DNA from: Clostridia bacterium
GTDB lineage: Bacteria > Bacillota > Clostridia > Christensenellales > Borkfalkiaceae
DNA: 64,000 nucleotides
Reading direction: 5' to 3'
NCBI GenBank assembly: GCA_017465145.1
Contig: JAFTWU010000005.1
Coordinates: 1 to 64,000, forward strand
A program made the position numbers and the translations under genes. Below are positions 40,672-49,842 of this stretch, piece by piece; position 1 is the stretch's first letter, and every line of letters begins with the position of its first letter. The notes under the pieces were generated by a model. That model ran no database searches, had not been told where the DNA came from, and saw only the letters and a program-made list of their open reading frames with translations.

Positions 40672-40869
40672 ATGCCTAAAATGAAGACCAAAAGCGCTGC
40701 TAAAAAACGCTTTAAAGTAACAGCTACTGGCAAAATCAAAAGGGCTTGCTCTGGCAAGAACCACATTTTAACCAAGAAAGACAGAAAGAGAAAGAACAAT
40801 CTTTGCGATGGCGCATACGTTGACGCTACTCAACAAAAGACTATTAAAACTCTCATCTACAATAAATAA
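40672..40869 (+). CDS. rpmI: 50S ribosomal protein L35
   Basis: 65 residues, [24 protein letters not shown]...[15 protein letters not shown], the full-length bL35. ACGGAGG ribosome site; second gene of the infC operon. Confidence 0.98.
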   Translation: MPKMKTKSAAKKRFKVTATGKIKRACSGKNHILTKKDRKRKNNLCDGAYVDATQQKTIKTLIYNK

Positions 40870-40886
40870 TAAAGGAGTGTATAGAT

Positions 40887-41240
40887 ATGCGTATTAAAAG
40901 AGGTGTTAACGCTGTTAAAAAGCGTAGAAAGATTTTAAAACTCGCTAAAGGCTATTTTGGTGGCAGAAGCAAGAGATATAGAGTTGCTCGTGAAGCAGTT
41001 ATGAAGGCTCAAAAGTATGCTTACATTGGTAGAAAACTTCGTAAGCGTGACTTTAGATCTTTATGGATTGCAAGAATTAACGCTGCTTGCCGTATGAACG
41101 GTTTATCTTACAGCAAGTTTATGTTCGGTTTAAAGAACGCGGGTATCGCGCTCAACAGAAAGGTATTAGCAGAAATCGCAGTAAGCGACGCTGCAGCTTT
41201 CACCGCACTTTGCGAACAAGCAAAAAACAACTTAAAATAA
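40887..41240 (+). CDS. rplT: 50S ribosomal protein L20
   Basis: 117 residues, [38 protein letters not shown], then [31 protein letters not shown]. Early 50S assembly protein and likely repressor of its own operon through the leader. Confidence 0.98.
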   Translation: MRIKRGVNAVKKRRKILKLAKGYFGGRSKRYRVAREAVMKAQKYAYIGRKLRKRDFRSLWIARINAACRMNGLSYSKFMFGLKNAGIALNRKVLAEIAVSDAAAFTALCEQAKNNLK

Positions 41241-41252
41241 TTTATAAGGATG

Positions 41253-41285
41253 AAGCCTGCTCTATATAATGCGCAGGCTTTATTT
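41253..41285 (+). terminator. Partial terminator after rplT
   Basis: AAGCCTGC / GCAGGCTT stem then TATTTAAG. The next gene starts 8 bases on, so some read-through is expected. Confidence 0.55.
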
Positions 41286-41292
41286 AAGTTAA

Positions 41293-42018
41293 ATGATAAC
41301 CAGCAGACAAAATCCGCTTATAAAATTTATTCGTTCGCTTAAAGATAAAAAGAACCGTGATGCAAACGGCGTTTATCTATGCGAAGGCGTTAAACTAGTC
41401 CGCGAAGCGTACCTTAGCGGGCAAGATTTTTACGCGCTAGTTTGCACTAGTAAGGGCGAAAGTTTAATAGACGACGTAGCGTGCGCTAAAGAAATCGTTA
41501 GTGACGACGTGTTTAATTCTATCAGCGACGAAGTTTCACCCCAAGGCGTTTTGGCGGTTATAAAAAAACCGCTAAAAGAATTAAGCGCGCCTAAAGGTAG
41601 TTGCGTTTTATTAGACGGTGTTAGCGACCCTTCAAACGTGGGTATGATTATAAGAACGGCTGCGGCGGCGGGGTATAACGATATATACCTTATAAACTGT
41701 GCAGACGCATATTCACCTAAAGCCGTAAGGGCTAGTATGAGTGGTGTTTTCCGTGTAAAAATTCACGCTGGAGCGCGCGAAGAAATTCTTCCCCTTATAT
41801 CACTTCCCATAGTGGTTGGCGATATGAACGGCAAAAACGTTTTCGCGGGCGGAATTGATTGCGATTTTTGTTTGGTTATCGGTAACGAAGGACACGGCGT
41901 AAGCAGTGAACTTCGCGATAGGGCAACTTATACGGTAAGTATTCCTATGCAAAACGAAATGGAAAGCCTAAACGCTGCCGTTTCCGCAGGGATACTTATG
42001 TATAGTCTTAAAAATTAA
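41293..42018 (+). CDS. TrmH/SpoU-family RNA 2'-O-methyltransferase
   Basis: 241 residues. An N-terminal substrate-binding part (ITSRQNPLIKFIRSLKDKKNRDANGVYLCEGVKLVREA) precedes the SPOUT knot domain: VLLDGVSDPSNVGMIIRTAAAAGYNDIYL, LVIGNEGHGVSSEL and SIPMQNEMESLNAAVSAGILMY. It methylates a ribose in rRNA or tRNA using SAM. Neighbourhood with rplT is common in Firmicutes; the exact site is not known. Confidence 0.93.
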   Translation: MITSRQNPLIKFIRSLKDKKNRDANGVYLCEGVKLVREAYLSGQDFYALVCTSKGESLIDDVACAKEIVSDDVFNSISDEVSPQGVLAVIKKPLKELSAPKGSCVLLDGVSDPSNVGMIIRTAAAAGYNDIYLINCADAYSPKAVRASMSGVFRVKIHAGAREEILPLISLPIVVGDMNGKNVFAGGIDCDFCLVIGNEGHGVSSELRDRATYTVSIPMQNEMESLNAAVSAGILMYSLKN

Positions 42019-42038
42019 CGAAAGCAAGGAGAAAAAAT

Positions 42039-42776
42039 ATGTCTGGTCACTCACATGCAGCCAACATTGCGGCTAAAAAAGCAAAAACTGACGCAGCAAA
42101 GGGTAAAATTTTCACCAAGGTAGGTAGAGAAATTGCCGTTGCCGCTAAAAATAACCCCGACCCCGATACTAACAGCAAACTTGCCGATGCTATTGCAAAA
42201 GCAAAAGCAGTTAATATGCCTAACGAAAACATTAAAAGATGTATCGCAAAGGCAGCAGGCGAACTAGCTAGTGATAACTTTGAAGAATTAACCTACGAAG
42301 GTTACGGCCCCGCAGGTAGCGCGGTAATTATTAAGGCGCTTACCGACAACAAAAACCGTACGGTTGACTGGGTAAGAACGGCAATGCGTAAGCACGGTGG
42401 TTCACTTGGCAACAGCGGTTGCGTATCTTTCACTTTTACCACTATGGGTATTATCGTTATCGAAAGAACGCCCGACCTTGACGAAGACACCGTTATGGAA
42501 TACGCTTTAGACGCTGGTGCTGACGATATTATTACCGAAGACGACGCGTTTGAAGTTCACACTTCAGTTGCAAACTTCTCTCAAGTAAGAAAATATCTTG
42601 AAGAAAAGGGTTTAAACTTCTTTGAAGCGCAAATTGAAATGGTTCCCCAAAACGTTATCACTTTAGAAGGTGAAGAACTTGCTAAATTTAAGCGTTTAAT
42701 CGACGCGTTAGAAGATTTAGACGACGTTCAAAACGTTTACCACAACGTTGATATGCCAGAAGACGAAGAAGAATAA
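42039..42776 (+). CDS. yebC: YebC/PmpR family regulator (TACO1-like)
   Basis: 245 residues: GHSHAANIAAKKAKTDAAKGKIFTKVGREIAVAAK, NIKRCIAKAAGE, YEGYGPAGSAVIIKALTDNKNRTV and a C-terminal VYHNVDMPEDEEE. This family helps ribosomes through proline stretches or acts as a regulator. AAGGAG site 20 bases after the methylase gene. Confidence 0.96.
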   Translation: MSGHSHAANIAAKKAKTDAAKGKIFTKVGREIAVAAKNNPDPDTNSKLADAIAKAKAVNMPNENIKRCIAKAAGELASDNFEELTYEGYGPAGSAVIIKALTDNKNRTVDWVRTAMRKHGGSLGNSGCVSFTFTTMGIIVIERTPDLDEDTVMEYALDAGADDIITEDDAFEVHTSVANFSQVRKYLEEKGLNFFEAQIEMVPQNVITLEGEELAKFKRLIDALEDLDDVQNVYHNVDMPEDEEE

Positions 42777-42837
42777 AATTTTTCTTTAACGGCAAATCTA
42801 AAGAAAAGTAGCAAAAATATTTTTTATTGCATAAAAA

Positions 42838-42886
42838 TACCTTACTTGCCCATACTTACGGTATCGGTAGTAAGGTAATTTTTTTA
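42838..42886 (+). terminator. Terminator after yebC
   Basis: TACCTTACT / AGTAAGGTA outer arms with a T-run of eight. The following 210 bases up to the protease gene hold a second hairpin only. Confidence 0.7.
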
Positions 42887-42977
42887 TTTAACCATTAAAA
42901 TTACGTTAAATTATTACCGTTTAAATATTTTCGCAAAATAGCGGTTGCACCTTTGCCCGCAATTTTGCGGGCAAAGG

Positions 42978-43003
42978 GGGCGTATAAAAAATACGCCCTT
43001 TTT
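42978..43003 (+). terminator. Second hairpin terminator upstream of the HtrA-like gene
   Basis: GGGCGTAT / ATACGCCC stem then TTTTT. A GCCCGC / GCGGGC hairpin lies just before it. Confidence 0.6.
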
Positions 43004-43096
43004 GAAATAAATTTTTCTTTTTTTGTGTAAACAAATGGAAAAATGTGTTACAATATATATAAATATAGACTTAAATTATAAATTTGGAGAAAATAA

Positions 43097-44404
43097 ATGA
43101 AAAAATTCGTCCGCAATCTATTGTTGCTAGTTCTAACTCTTTCGTTAATTGTTGGCGTTTCGGGTTGCCGTTTTATAATTGATAGGGGAGACGACGGCGA
43201 TACGCCCACAGAACCTACCCCGCAAACCCCTTCACAAATTATCGTAGAAACGGCTTTGCCAGATTCTCTTACTCTTGCGGAAAGCGTTGATTTAACGACT
43301 GCAAGAACTTTGCAAGACGCTATGAGTATGGAAGACGCTATTGAAAGCGTAAGGCGTTCTGCCGTTGCAATCTCTATTAGTCCCGTGGGCGCAAACTATA
43401 CGGGTTGGGGCTCTGGCGTTCTTATTAATACCGATACGGGCAACGTTAACGAATATTATATTCTAACTTGCCACCACGTTATTTGTGATGAAAACGCAGA
43501 TATAAAGGTGTATGTCCCGGACGCTAACTATCGTTACGACAACAATAATTATATATTCACGGGTAAAATCGGTGGAAACCGTTCTGCGACTCAAGCGGTA
43601 GAACTTGTCGGCGGTGATGCTCAAAGCGACGTTGCCGTGCTTAAACTTCGCGTTTTAGGTTCAACCATTTCTCAAGATATAAGGGCAAATTGTCTTGCAC
43701 CCGTTATGGACACCGCAAACCCCGTTAAAGTTGGTCAACAAGTTTTTGCAATAGGAAATTCTACCGGTCAACTTCCCGGGCACGTTACCACGGGTACGGT
43801 AAGTTATCTAAATCGTGCCGTTTCAGTTAACGGTGTAGGCACTATGAATTTACTTGAAATTGACCTTAACAGTTACCACGGCAACTCTGGTGGCGGGTTA
43901 TATAACCTTTACGGCGAAGTAATCGGCTTAACCAACTGTGGCGACGACGTAAATATCGGCATCAACTATGCAATTCCCTTAAAAATAAGTTCATCTAAAT
44001 CTGTAGATAACGGTATCGTTAATATAGCAAGCCAACTTATTGCCACGGCAAGCAGTTATAACTACGGCTATGTTTCGGGCAGAAGGCTAATGCTTGGTTT
44101 TACCATTATGACGGAAAATTCACAAGTAAAGGTAACGGAAATTGACACTAGCGCACCCGCGTATAAGGCAGGGTTAAGGCTAAACGATATCATTAAAGAA
44201 ATTCACTACGGCGACGACCAAGTTAAAACGATAAGCAACAATAATGACTTTTCTTCAGTAGTATCTACCTTAAAACTATTAGAAGAATTCAAGGTTGTGG
44301 TAAGTCGTAAAAACGGCAGAGTTACCGAAACGCGCACCATCACCTTAAAATATACTCAGCAATATTTCTGCAATACGGGTGTATACGAACAGCCCGTCGC
44401 GTAG
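43097..44404 (+). CDS. HtrA/DegP-like serine protease lipoprotein with PDZ domain
   Basis: 435 residues. Lipoprotein signal MKKFVRNLLLLVLTLSLIVGVSGC (Cys24), then a Thr/Pro-rich linker. The trypsin-like domain (about 90-310) has His in LTCHHVI, Asp in QSDVAVLKL and Ser in YHGNSGGGLYN. A PDZ domain (about 335-425, YKAGLRLNDIIKEIHYG) follows. It degrades or checks misfolded exported proteins at the outer face of the membrane. Compare the PDZ-less protease at 23595. Confidence 0.92.
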   Translation: MKKFVRNLLLLVLTLSLIVGVSGCRFIIDRGDDGDTPTEPTPQTPSQIIVETALPDSLTLAESVDLTTARTLQDAMSMEDAIESVRRSAVAISISPVGANYTGWGSGVLINTDTGNVNEYYILTCHHVICDENADIKVYVPDANYRYDNNNYIFTGKIGGNRSATQAVELVGGDAQSDVAVLKLRVLGSTISQDIRANCLAPVMDTANPVKVGQQVFAIGNSTGQLPGHVTTGTVSYLNRAVSVNGVGTMNLLEIDLNSYHGNSGGGLYNLYGEVIGLTNCGDDVNIGINYAIPLKISSSKSVDNGIVNIASQLIATASSYNYGYVSGRRLMLGFTIMTENSQVKVTEIDTSAPAYKAGLRLNDIIKEIHYGDDQVKTISNNNDFSSVVSTLKLLEEFKVVVSRKNGRVTETRTITLKYTQQYFCNTGVYEQPVA

Positions 44405-44440
44405 AAAGTAAATAAGTTAAAACACGAAAAACTTAACAAA

Positions 44441-44473
44441 AAAAGCGAAGTGAAAAATCACTTCGCTTTTTTA
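44441..44473. terminator. Bidirectional terminator between protease and SGNH genes
   Basis: AAAAGCGAAGTGA / TCACTTCGCTTTT stem between convergent genes. Confidence 0.75.
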
Positions 44474-44496
44474 TTGTAAAAATTATCGTTGTTTTA

Positions 44497-45570
44497 TTAA
44501 AGGGTTTTTAATATCTTATCAATAACGGGGGCAATTTTTTCTGCCATACGGAAAAACCCTAAATCGTTGGGGTGGCAGGTGTCCACGGTACAAAGGTCAC
44601 GCGTGGTTTTGCCAAACAAACTTTCGCCGTCGATAAAATAAACTTTTTTATCACCCTTGCGCTTTGCATAGCGATAGGTCTTTTTAATAATTTCGCGCCT
44701 TTCAGCACTTTGACTATCGTATTCAAAGTCAGGCTTGGAAATAAACACGATAGGGGTATCTGGTTTTTGACTTCTTAAACGCTTGTAAAGGTTAAGGTGA
44801 GTAGCCTTTAAAAATGCTGGGTCTGGGGCGTTGTAATCGTAATCCATAACGTAGATAGACGCATTGATGTTCGCCATATAATCTATCATAACGTTTTCCG
44901 CCTTGCCGTTGCCGGAAAAACCGAGGTTAATAATATCGGTATCAAGCCAACGTGAAATAAGTGAAACGTAATCGTTACCCGGTCTTGAACAGCAACCCCC
45001 TTGCGTTATAGAAGAGCCGTAAAACAATACGGGCGTTTTATAAGTATAATCGGTGGCGGGGGAAATTTCGCAACCCTTTTTAATGCCGATATAAAGTTTA
45101 TTTACACCGTTATATAGTGGGAAGAAATATTCGCATTTATTTTCTTTATCGCCTTGCATACGATAAATGCCTTCAAAAGAGAATACACCGCCTACTGCGC
45201 TGTCGTAATCTTCTTGAGTGGGAGTAATTTTAGAAACGAACTTGCCGTTAACCATTAAAGAAAAACCAAACACGCCAACCATAGTCATATGGGGCAAAAG
45301 TTCGGTTACGGGAACTTCCGCACGAATTGCCACGTAAGGAGAGTTAGTGTTAAAACGAAGTCTACCACCCGCGGTGTTCATAGATAAATGCCACATATTG
45401 TTACTTATGCTTTTACCAAGTTCGCGGGGCATTCTTAAAAACATACCGTCCGCGTTAGAATAGTAAACGCCGTGGAGACCGAAGTTTAAATTAGACGCGT
45501 CCACCCAAACGATATCTGGTTCAGTTATGCTTTTTGCTTTAAAATTAACGTCTATTTCAGAAATTTTCAT
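44497..45570 (-). CDS. SGNH/GDSL hydrolase with N-terminal beta-sandwich
   Basis: 357 residues. The N-terminal 165 residues form a beta-sandwich of the GxDLY-like type. The C-terminal SGNH esterase domain has the Ser block VLFYGSSITQGG (about 190), Gly in NLGFSGNG, a central VMDYDYNAPD and the Asp/His block DTCHPNDLG. These enzymes remove acetyl groups from sugars or polysaccharides. No signal peptide. Separated from fba by a terminator. Confidence 0.87.
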   Translation of the reverse strand: MKISEIDVNFKAKSITEPDIVWVDASNLNFGLHGVYYSNADGMFLRMPRELGKSISNNMWHLSMNTAGGRLRFNTNSPYVAIRAEVPVTELLPHMTMVGVFGFSLMVNGKFVSKITPTQEDYDSAVGGVFSFEGIYRMQGDKENKCEYFFPLYNGVNKLYIGIKKGCEISPATDYTYKTPVLFYGSSITQGGCCSRPGNDYVSLISRWLDTDIINLGFSGNGKAENVMIDYMANINASIYVMDYDYNAPDPAFLKATHLNLYKRLRSQKPDTPIVFISKPDFEYDSQSAERREIIKKTYRYAKRKGDKKVYFIDGESLFGKTTRDLCTVDTCHPNDLGFFRMAEKIAPVIDKILKTL

Positions 45571-45610
45571 AATTCAATTTACCTTAAAATTATTAAAAAG
45601 AATAAAATTT

Positions 45611-45648
45611 AAGGCGTTTTGCTTAAGTCTTAAGAAAACGCCTTTTTA
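45611..45648. terminator. Terminator between fba and the SGNH gene
   Basis: AAGGCGTTTT / AAAACGCCTT stem; on the minus strand it follows fba. Confidence 0.65.
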
Positions 45649-45665
45649 ATCAATATCTTAAAATA

Positions 45666-46646
45666 TTATTTGCATTCGTCAGCCTTGCCAGCGCAACCTA
45701 AAACGTTGATAAGTTTGTGTCTAACGATTTCTTTAATGTTAGCACGTGCGGGTTTTAAGTATTCTCTGGGGTCGAACTTGTCAGGGTGGTCGTTATAGAA
45801 CTTTCTAATAGTACCGGTCATAGCCAAACGTAAGTCAGAGTCGATGTTGATTTTGCAAACTGAAAGAGCAGCAGCCTTTCTTAATTGTTCTTCGGGAACA
45901 CCGATAGCGTTGGGCATTTTACCGCCGTTTTCGTTTACCATCTTAACGTATTCTTGGGGAACTGAAGATGAACCGTGTAATACGATGGGGAAACCGGGGA
46001 GTTTCTTAGAAACTGCTTCTAAAATGTCAAAACGTAGTGGAGGGGGAACAAGGATACCGTCTTCGTTTAAGGTGCATTGTTCGGGAGTGAACTTGTATGC
46101 GCCGTGTGAAGTACCGATAGCGATTGCTAAACTGTCAACACCCGTTCTGGTAACGAATTCGATAACTTCTTCGGGCTTGGTGTAAGATTCTTTACCGTGT
46201 TCTACCTTAACTTCGTCTTCAATACCTGCTAAAGTACCAAGTTCGCCTTCTACGGTAACGCCACGTTCGTGAGCGTAATCAACTACCTTTTTGGTAAGAG
46301 CGATGTTTTCTTCAAAGGGAAGGTGACTGCCGTCAATCATAACTGAAGTGAAACCACCGTCGATACAAGCCTTACAGGTTTCAAAATCGGGGCCGTGGTC
46401 TAAGTGTAATACGATGGGGATTTCGGGGCATTCTTGAACCGCAGCTTCTACCAACTTAACAAGGTAGGTGTGGTTTGCATAAGCCCTTGCGCCCTTTGAT
46501 ACTTGAAGAATAACGGGAGCGTTTTCTTCTTTGCACGCTTCAGTAATACCCTGAACGATTTCCATGTTGTTAACGTTAAATGCGCCGATTGCATAGCCGT
46601 TTTTATAAGCCATTTCGAACATTTTTTTAGAGTTAACTAATGCCAT
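45666..46646 (-). CDS. fba: Class II fructose-bisphosphate aldolase
   Basis: 326 residues. Metal and substrate sites are seen in VLHLDHGPDFE, VMIDGSHLPFEENI, VEGELGTLAGIED, AIGTSHGAYKF and IVLHGSSSVPQEYV. It splits fructose-1,6-bisphosphate into glyceraldehyde-3-phosphate and dihydroxyacetone phosphate using zinc. Codon choice is that of a highly expressed gene. AGGA ribosome site. Confidence 0.96.
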   Translation of the reverse strand: MALVNSKKMFEMAYKNGYAIGAFNVNNMEIVQGITEACKEENAPVILQVSKGARAYANHTYLVKLVEAAVQECPEIPIVLHLDHGPDFETCKACIDGGFTSVMIDGSHLPFEENIALTKKVVDYAHERGVTVEGELGTLAGIEDEVKVEHGKESYTKPEEVIEFVTRTGVDSLAIAIGTSHGAYKFTPEQCTLNEDGILVPPPLRFDILEAVSKKLPGFPIVLHGSSSVPQEYVKMVNENGGKMPNAIGVPEEQLRKAAALSVCKINIDSDLRLAMTGTIRKFYNDHPDKFDPREYLKPARANIKEIVRHKLINVLGCAGKADECK

Positions 46647-46847
46647 AATATAAAGTCCTCCAATAAAAATAATAAAAACAATTTTCTTTAGTGGGCTTAT
46701 AATTGCAAGCCCAATCTTTTACAACTTCTATTATATAGTTTTTTTTGCAAATAAGCAAATATTTTTTTAATTTATATTAAAATACTTTATAAAAAAGATA
46801 GTTTGTGGTATATTTATGAAGAAAAAAATAAATTTTGGCAGGTAATT

Positions 46848-47963
46848 ATGCAAGACATAAGAATTAATCAACTTGCAAAAGGTTTAGTTAACTATTCTTG
46901 CGCACTTAAAAAGGGCGAAAAAGTTTTAATTGAAGCAAAGGGCATAGACTATATGCTTGTCAACGCGCTTATAAAAGAAGTTTATGCGGTAGGGGCAATA
47001 CCATTTGTGGAAATTTACGACAACAGAATTTTAAGAGAAATTCTTTTAGGACAAACGGAAGAAGGCGCGCGCCTAAAGGCAAAATACGCATCTTGTCGTA
47101 TGGCGGAAATGGACGCTTATATCGGTATTCGCGGTGGTGAAAACTGCAACGAAAACGCAGACGTTCCCGAAAAGAATATGCAAATTGAAAGTGAATTTTA
47201 TTCTCACCCCGTTCATCACGAAATTCGCGTTAAAAAGACTAAGTGGGTGGTTTTGCGCTATCCTAATCAAGCGATGGCACAACTTGCGGGTATGAGTACG
47301 GACGCCTTTGAAGATTTTTATTTTAAGGTTTGCAACCTAGACTATTCTAAAATGGATAGGGCTATGGACGCGCTTAAGGCACGCCTAGATAAAGCGGACA
47401 AGGTTAGAATTACCGCAAAGGGTACTGATTTAACCTTTTCTATTAAAGGTATAGGCAGTAAAAAGTGTTCTGGCGAAAGAAATATCCCAGACGGCGAAAT
47501 TTACACCGCACCCGTTAAAAATAGCGTAAACGGTGTTATCACTTACAACGCACCGTCGGTTGAACAAGGCTTTAAGTTTGAAAACGTTTCTTTAACCTTT
47601 GAAAACGGCAAAATTATAAAGGCAACCGCAAACGACAACGAAAAGGTAAACGCTATATTTAACACCGATGAAGGTGCAAGATACGTTGGCGAATTTGCTT
47701 TCGGCGTAAACCCCTATATAACTAAACCTATGGGCGATATCCTTTTTGATGAAAAGATATCGGGTTCTATTCACTTTACTCCCGGCGCTTGCTATGACGA
47801 TGCGTATAACGGCAACGTTTCCGCAATACATTGGGACTTGGTTTTAATACAGACTAAAGAGTACGGTGGCGGTGAAATTTACCTTGACGGAGAACTAATT
47901 CGCAAGGACGGATTATTCGTTACGCCCGACTTATTGTGTTTAAATCCCGAAAATTTAAAATAA
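46848..47963 (+). CDS. M29-family aminopeptidase
   Basis: About 371 residues from ATG 46848, chosen for its GGCAGG site; an in-frame start at 46803 would add 15 unlikely residues. M29 (AmpS/PepS) features: LAKGLVNYSCALKKGEKVLIEAKG, YIGIRGGENCNE, RYPNQAMAQLAGMST, GERNIPDGEIYTAPVKNSVNG with the metal Glu, and IHFTPGACYDDAYNGNVSAIHWDLVLIQ. It is a cytoplasmic metallo-aminopeptidase for peptide turnover. Confidence 0.92.
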   Translation: MQDIRINQLAKGLVNYSCALKKGEKVLIEAKGIDYMLVNALIKEVYAVGAIPFVEIYDNRILREILLGQTEEGARLKAKYASCRMAEMDAYIGIRGGENCNENADVPEKNMQIESEFYSHPVHHEIRVKKTKWVVLRYPNQAMAQLAGMSTDAFEDFYFKVCNLDYSKMDRAMDALKARLDKADKVRITAKGTDLTFSIKGIGSKKCSGERNIPDGEIYTAPVKNSVNGVITYNAPSVEQGFKFENVSLTFENGKIIKATANDNEKVNAIFNTDEGARYVGEFAFGVNPYITKPMGDILFDEKISGSIHFTPGACYDDAYNGNVSAIHWDLVLIQTKEYGGGEIYLDGELIRKDGLFVTPDLLCLNPENLK

Positions 47964-47976
47964 CGCGTTAAAACGT

Positions 47977-48005
47977 TTGACTAAAAATGGTCAAAAAGCT
48001 ATAAT
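47977..48005 (+). promoter_or_regulatory. gap promoter
   Basis: TTGACT (47977-47982), 17 bases, TATAAT (48000-48005). A TTGAC/GTCAA dyad spans the -35 region (47977-47993). Confidence 0.75.
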
Positions 48006-48053
48006 AATTAATGAAATTTATAAAAAATATATATTTTTTGGAGGACATATAAA

Positions 48054-49076
48054 ATGTCAAAAGTAACAAAAGTTGCAATTAACGGTTTCGGCCGTATCGG
48101 TCGTCTTGCTTTCCGTCAAATGTTCGGCGCAGAAGGTTACGAAGTAGTTGCTATCAACGACTTAACCAGCCCCGAAATGCTTGCTCACCTTTTAAAGTAT
48201 GACACCATGCAAGGTAACTACGTAGCACAAGGCCACACCGTTGAATCTACCGAAGATTCAATCATCGTTGATGGCAAGGAAATCAAAATTTCTAAGTGCG
48301 CAAACGCTGCTGAATGCCCCTGGGCTCAATACGACGTTGACGTTGTATTAGAATGCACCGGCTTCTACACCAGCAAAGAAAAGGCAAATGCTCACATCGT
48401 AGCAGGCGCTAAAAAAGTTGTTATTTCTGCTCCTGCAGGTAACGACCTTCCCACTATCGTTTACAACGTAAACCACAAGTCTTTAACCGCTGACGACAAG
48501 ATTATTTCTGCTGCATCTTGCACCACCAACTGTCTTGCTCCTATGGCTAAAGCACTTAACGATTACGCTCCCATCCAAAGCGGTATCATGACCACCGTTC
48601 ACGCTTACACCGGCGACCAAATGATTCTTGACGGTCCTCAAAGAAAGGGCGACAAGAGACGTTCACGCGCAGGCGCTATGAACATCGTTCCCAACAGCAC
48701 CGGTGCTGCTAAGGCTATCGGTCTTGTTATCCCCGAACTCAACGGCAAGCTAATCGGCGCTGCTCAACGTGTTCCCACCGCAACCGGTTCTACCACCATC
48801 CTTATCGCAGTTGTTAAGGGCAAGGACGTAACCAAAGAAGGTATCAACGCAGCTATGAAGGCTCAAGCTACTGAATCTTTCGGTTACAACACCGATGAAA
48901 TCGTTTCTTCAGACGTTATCGGTATGAGATTCGGTTCTTTATTTGATGCTACTCAAACCATGGTTTCTAAGATTGACGACGATACTTACCAAGTACAAGT
49001 TGTTTCTTGGTACGACAACGAAAACTCTTACACCAGCCAAATGGTTAGAACCATCAAATACTTCTCTGAAATCTAA
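48054..49076 (+). CDS. gap: Glyceraldehyde-3-phosphate dehydrogenase
   Basis: 340 residues: [17 protein letters not shown] (NAD-binding), catalytic Cys in [13 protein letters not shown] (about 156), [30 protein letters not shown] and [14 protein letters not shown]. It oxidises glyceraldehyde-3-phosphate with NAD+ and phosphate. Strong GGAGG ribosome site and biased codons suggest very high expression. Confidence 0.98.
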   Translation: MSKVTKVAINGFGRIGRLAFRQMFGAEGYEVVAINDLTSPEMLAHLLKYDTMQGNYVAQGHTVESTEDSIIVDGKEIKISKCANAAECPWAQYDVDVVLECTGFYTSKEKANAHIVAGAKKVVISAPAGNDLPTIVYNVNHKSLTADDKIISAASCTTNCLAPMAKALNDYAPIQSGIMTTVHAYTGDQMILDGPQRKGDKRRSRAGAMNIVPNSTGAAKAIGLVIPELNGKLIGAAQRVPTATGSTTILIAVVKGKDVTKEGINAAMKAQATESFGYNTDEIVSSDVIGMRFGSLFDATQTMVSKIDDDTYQVQVVSWYDNENSYTSQMVRTIKYFSEI

Positions 49077-49098
49077 TTTTAGGGTAAACAAAAAAATT

Positions 49099-49126
49099 AA
49101 GGCAGGTCATCGACCTGCCTTTTTTG
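49099..49126 (+). terminator. gap terminator
   Basis: AAGGCAGGTC / GACCTGCCTT stem then TTTTTT. Confidence 0.8.
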
Positions 49127-49164
49127 TTTTCTTTAGTGCTTTTGCGTATCATAGGATTTGCCCG

Positions 49165-49314
49165 CTAAGAGTTAGTATTTCCGCCAAATAGACAACCGCA
49201 ACTACCCGTGGTAGTCAAAAGTGCAAGCAGTAAAAACAGTTGCGTGCTAGATATCGTGTTGTTAGATGTAAGTAAAAGCAGTAGCGCAATTAAAACGATA
49301 TTGTTGGAATTCAT
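49165..49314 (-). CDS. Small hydrophobic peptide (49 residues)
   Basis: ATG at 49314 (minus) follows AAAGGAGG with ideal spacing and opens 49 codons to a TAG at 49165. The peptide is almost wholly hydrophobic: NIVLIALLLLL near the start and QLFLLLALLTTTGSCGCLFGG near the end, with Ser/Thr/Asn between, so two short membrane helices or one hairpin. Cys39 and Cys41 form a CGC motif. No family is recognised. The strong ribosome site and clean codons argue that it is real. Sited between gap and an ArsR regulator. Confidence 0.6.
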   Translation of the reverse strand: MNSNNIVLIALLLLLTSNNTISSTQLFLLLALLTTTGSCGCLFGGNTNS

Positions 49315-49438
49315 TGTTAAACCTCCTTTTCCTTAAAATACGCTATTTTTTTATAATATGCGACGGCTTTTTTTATTATTCCTTTTCCCATTACTGATAT
49401 AATACGTGTACAATCATTATAAGTTAACGGGGGATACT

Positions 49439-49774
49439 ATGAAAGAAGTTTTACTTGATAAACGCATGCAATCTTTGGTTAAAGATTACGTTCCTAAAGG
49501 GGAAATTTTAGATGATTTGGTGTGTTTTTTCTCTATTTTTTCCGACTACACAAGGCTTAAAATGATATCGGCGCTAGCCATCAGCGAAATGTGTGTAAGC
49601 GACCTGTCAACCTTGTTAAACCTTAACCAAACGACAGTTTCGCACCAATTAAGAATGCTAAAAAACCTTAACGCTGTAAAGACTAAAAGGCAAGGAAAGG
49701 TAGTTTTTTATTCACTTCGCAACGAAACGCTTAACGACGTTTTGCTAAAAGGGGTGGAATTTTTAGGTTATTAA
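49439..49774 (+). CDS. ArsR-family helix-turn-helix regulator
   Basis: About 111 residues from ATG 49439 (GGGGG site 5 bases upstream; an earlier in-frame start at 49406 lacks one). The winged helix reads SDYTRLKMISALAISEMCVSDLSTLLNLNQTTVSHQLRMLKNLNAVKTKRQGKVVFYSL. The family metal motif ELCVCDL is here EMCVSDL, with one cysteine lost, so the classic As/Cd site is incomplete. It stands divergent to the 49-residue peptide, which might be its target. Confidence 0.88.
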   Translation: MKEVLLDKRMQSLVKDYVPKGEILDDLVCFFSIFSDYTRLKMISALAISEMCVSDLSTLLNLNQTTVSHQLRMLKNLNAVKTKRQGKVVFYSLRNETLNDVLLKGVEFLGY

Positions 49775-49842
49775 TGGTTTTCGCGCCCGCTACGAATATA
49801 TTTCCGCTTGTAAATCGTTTAAAAATGGTTTATAATATTTAG

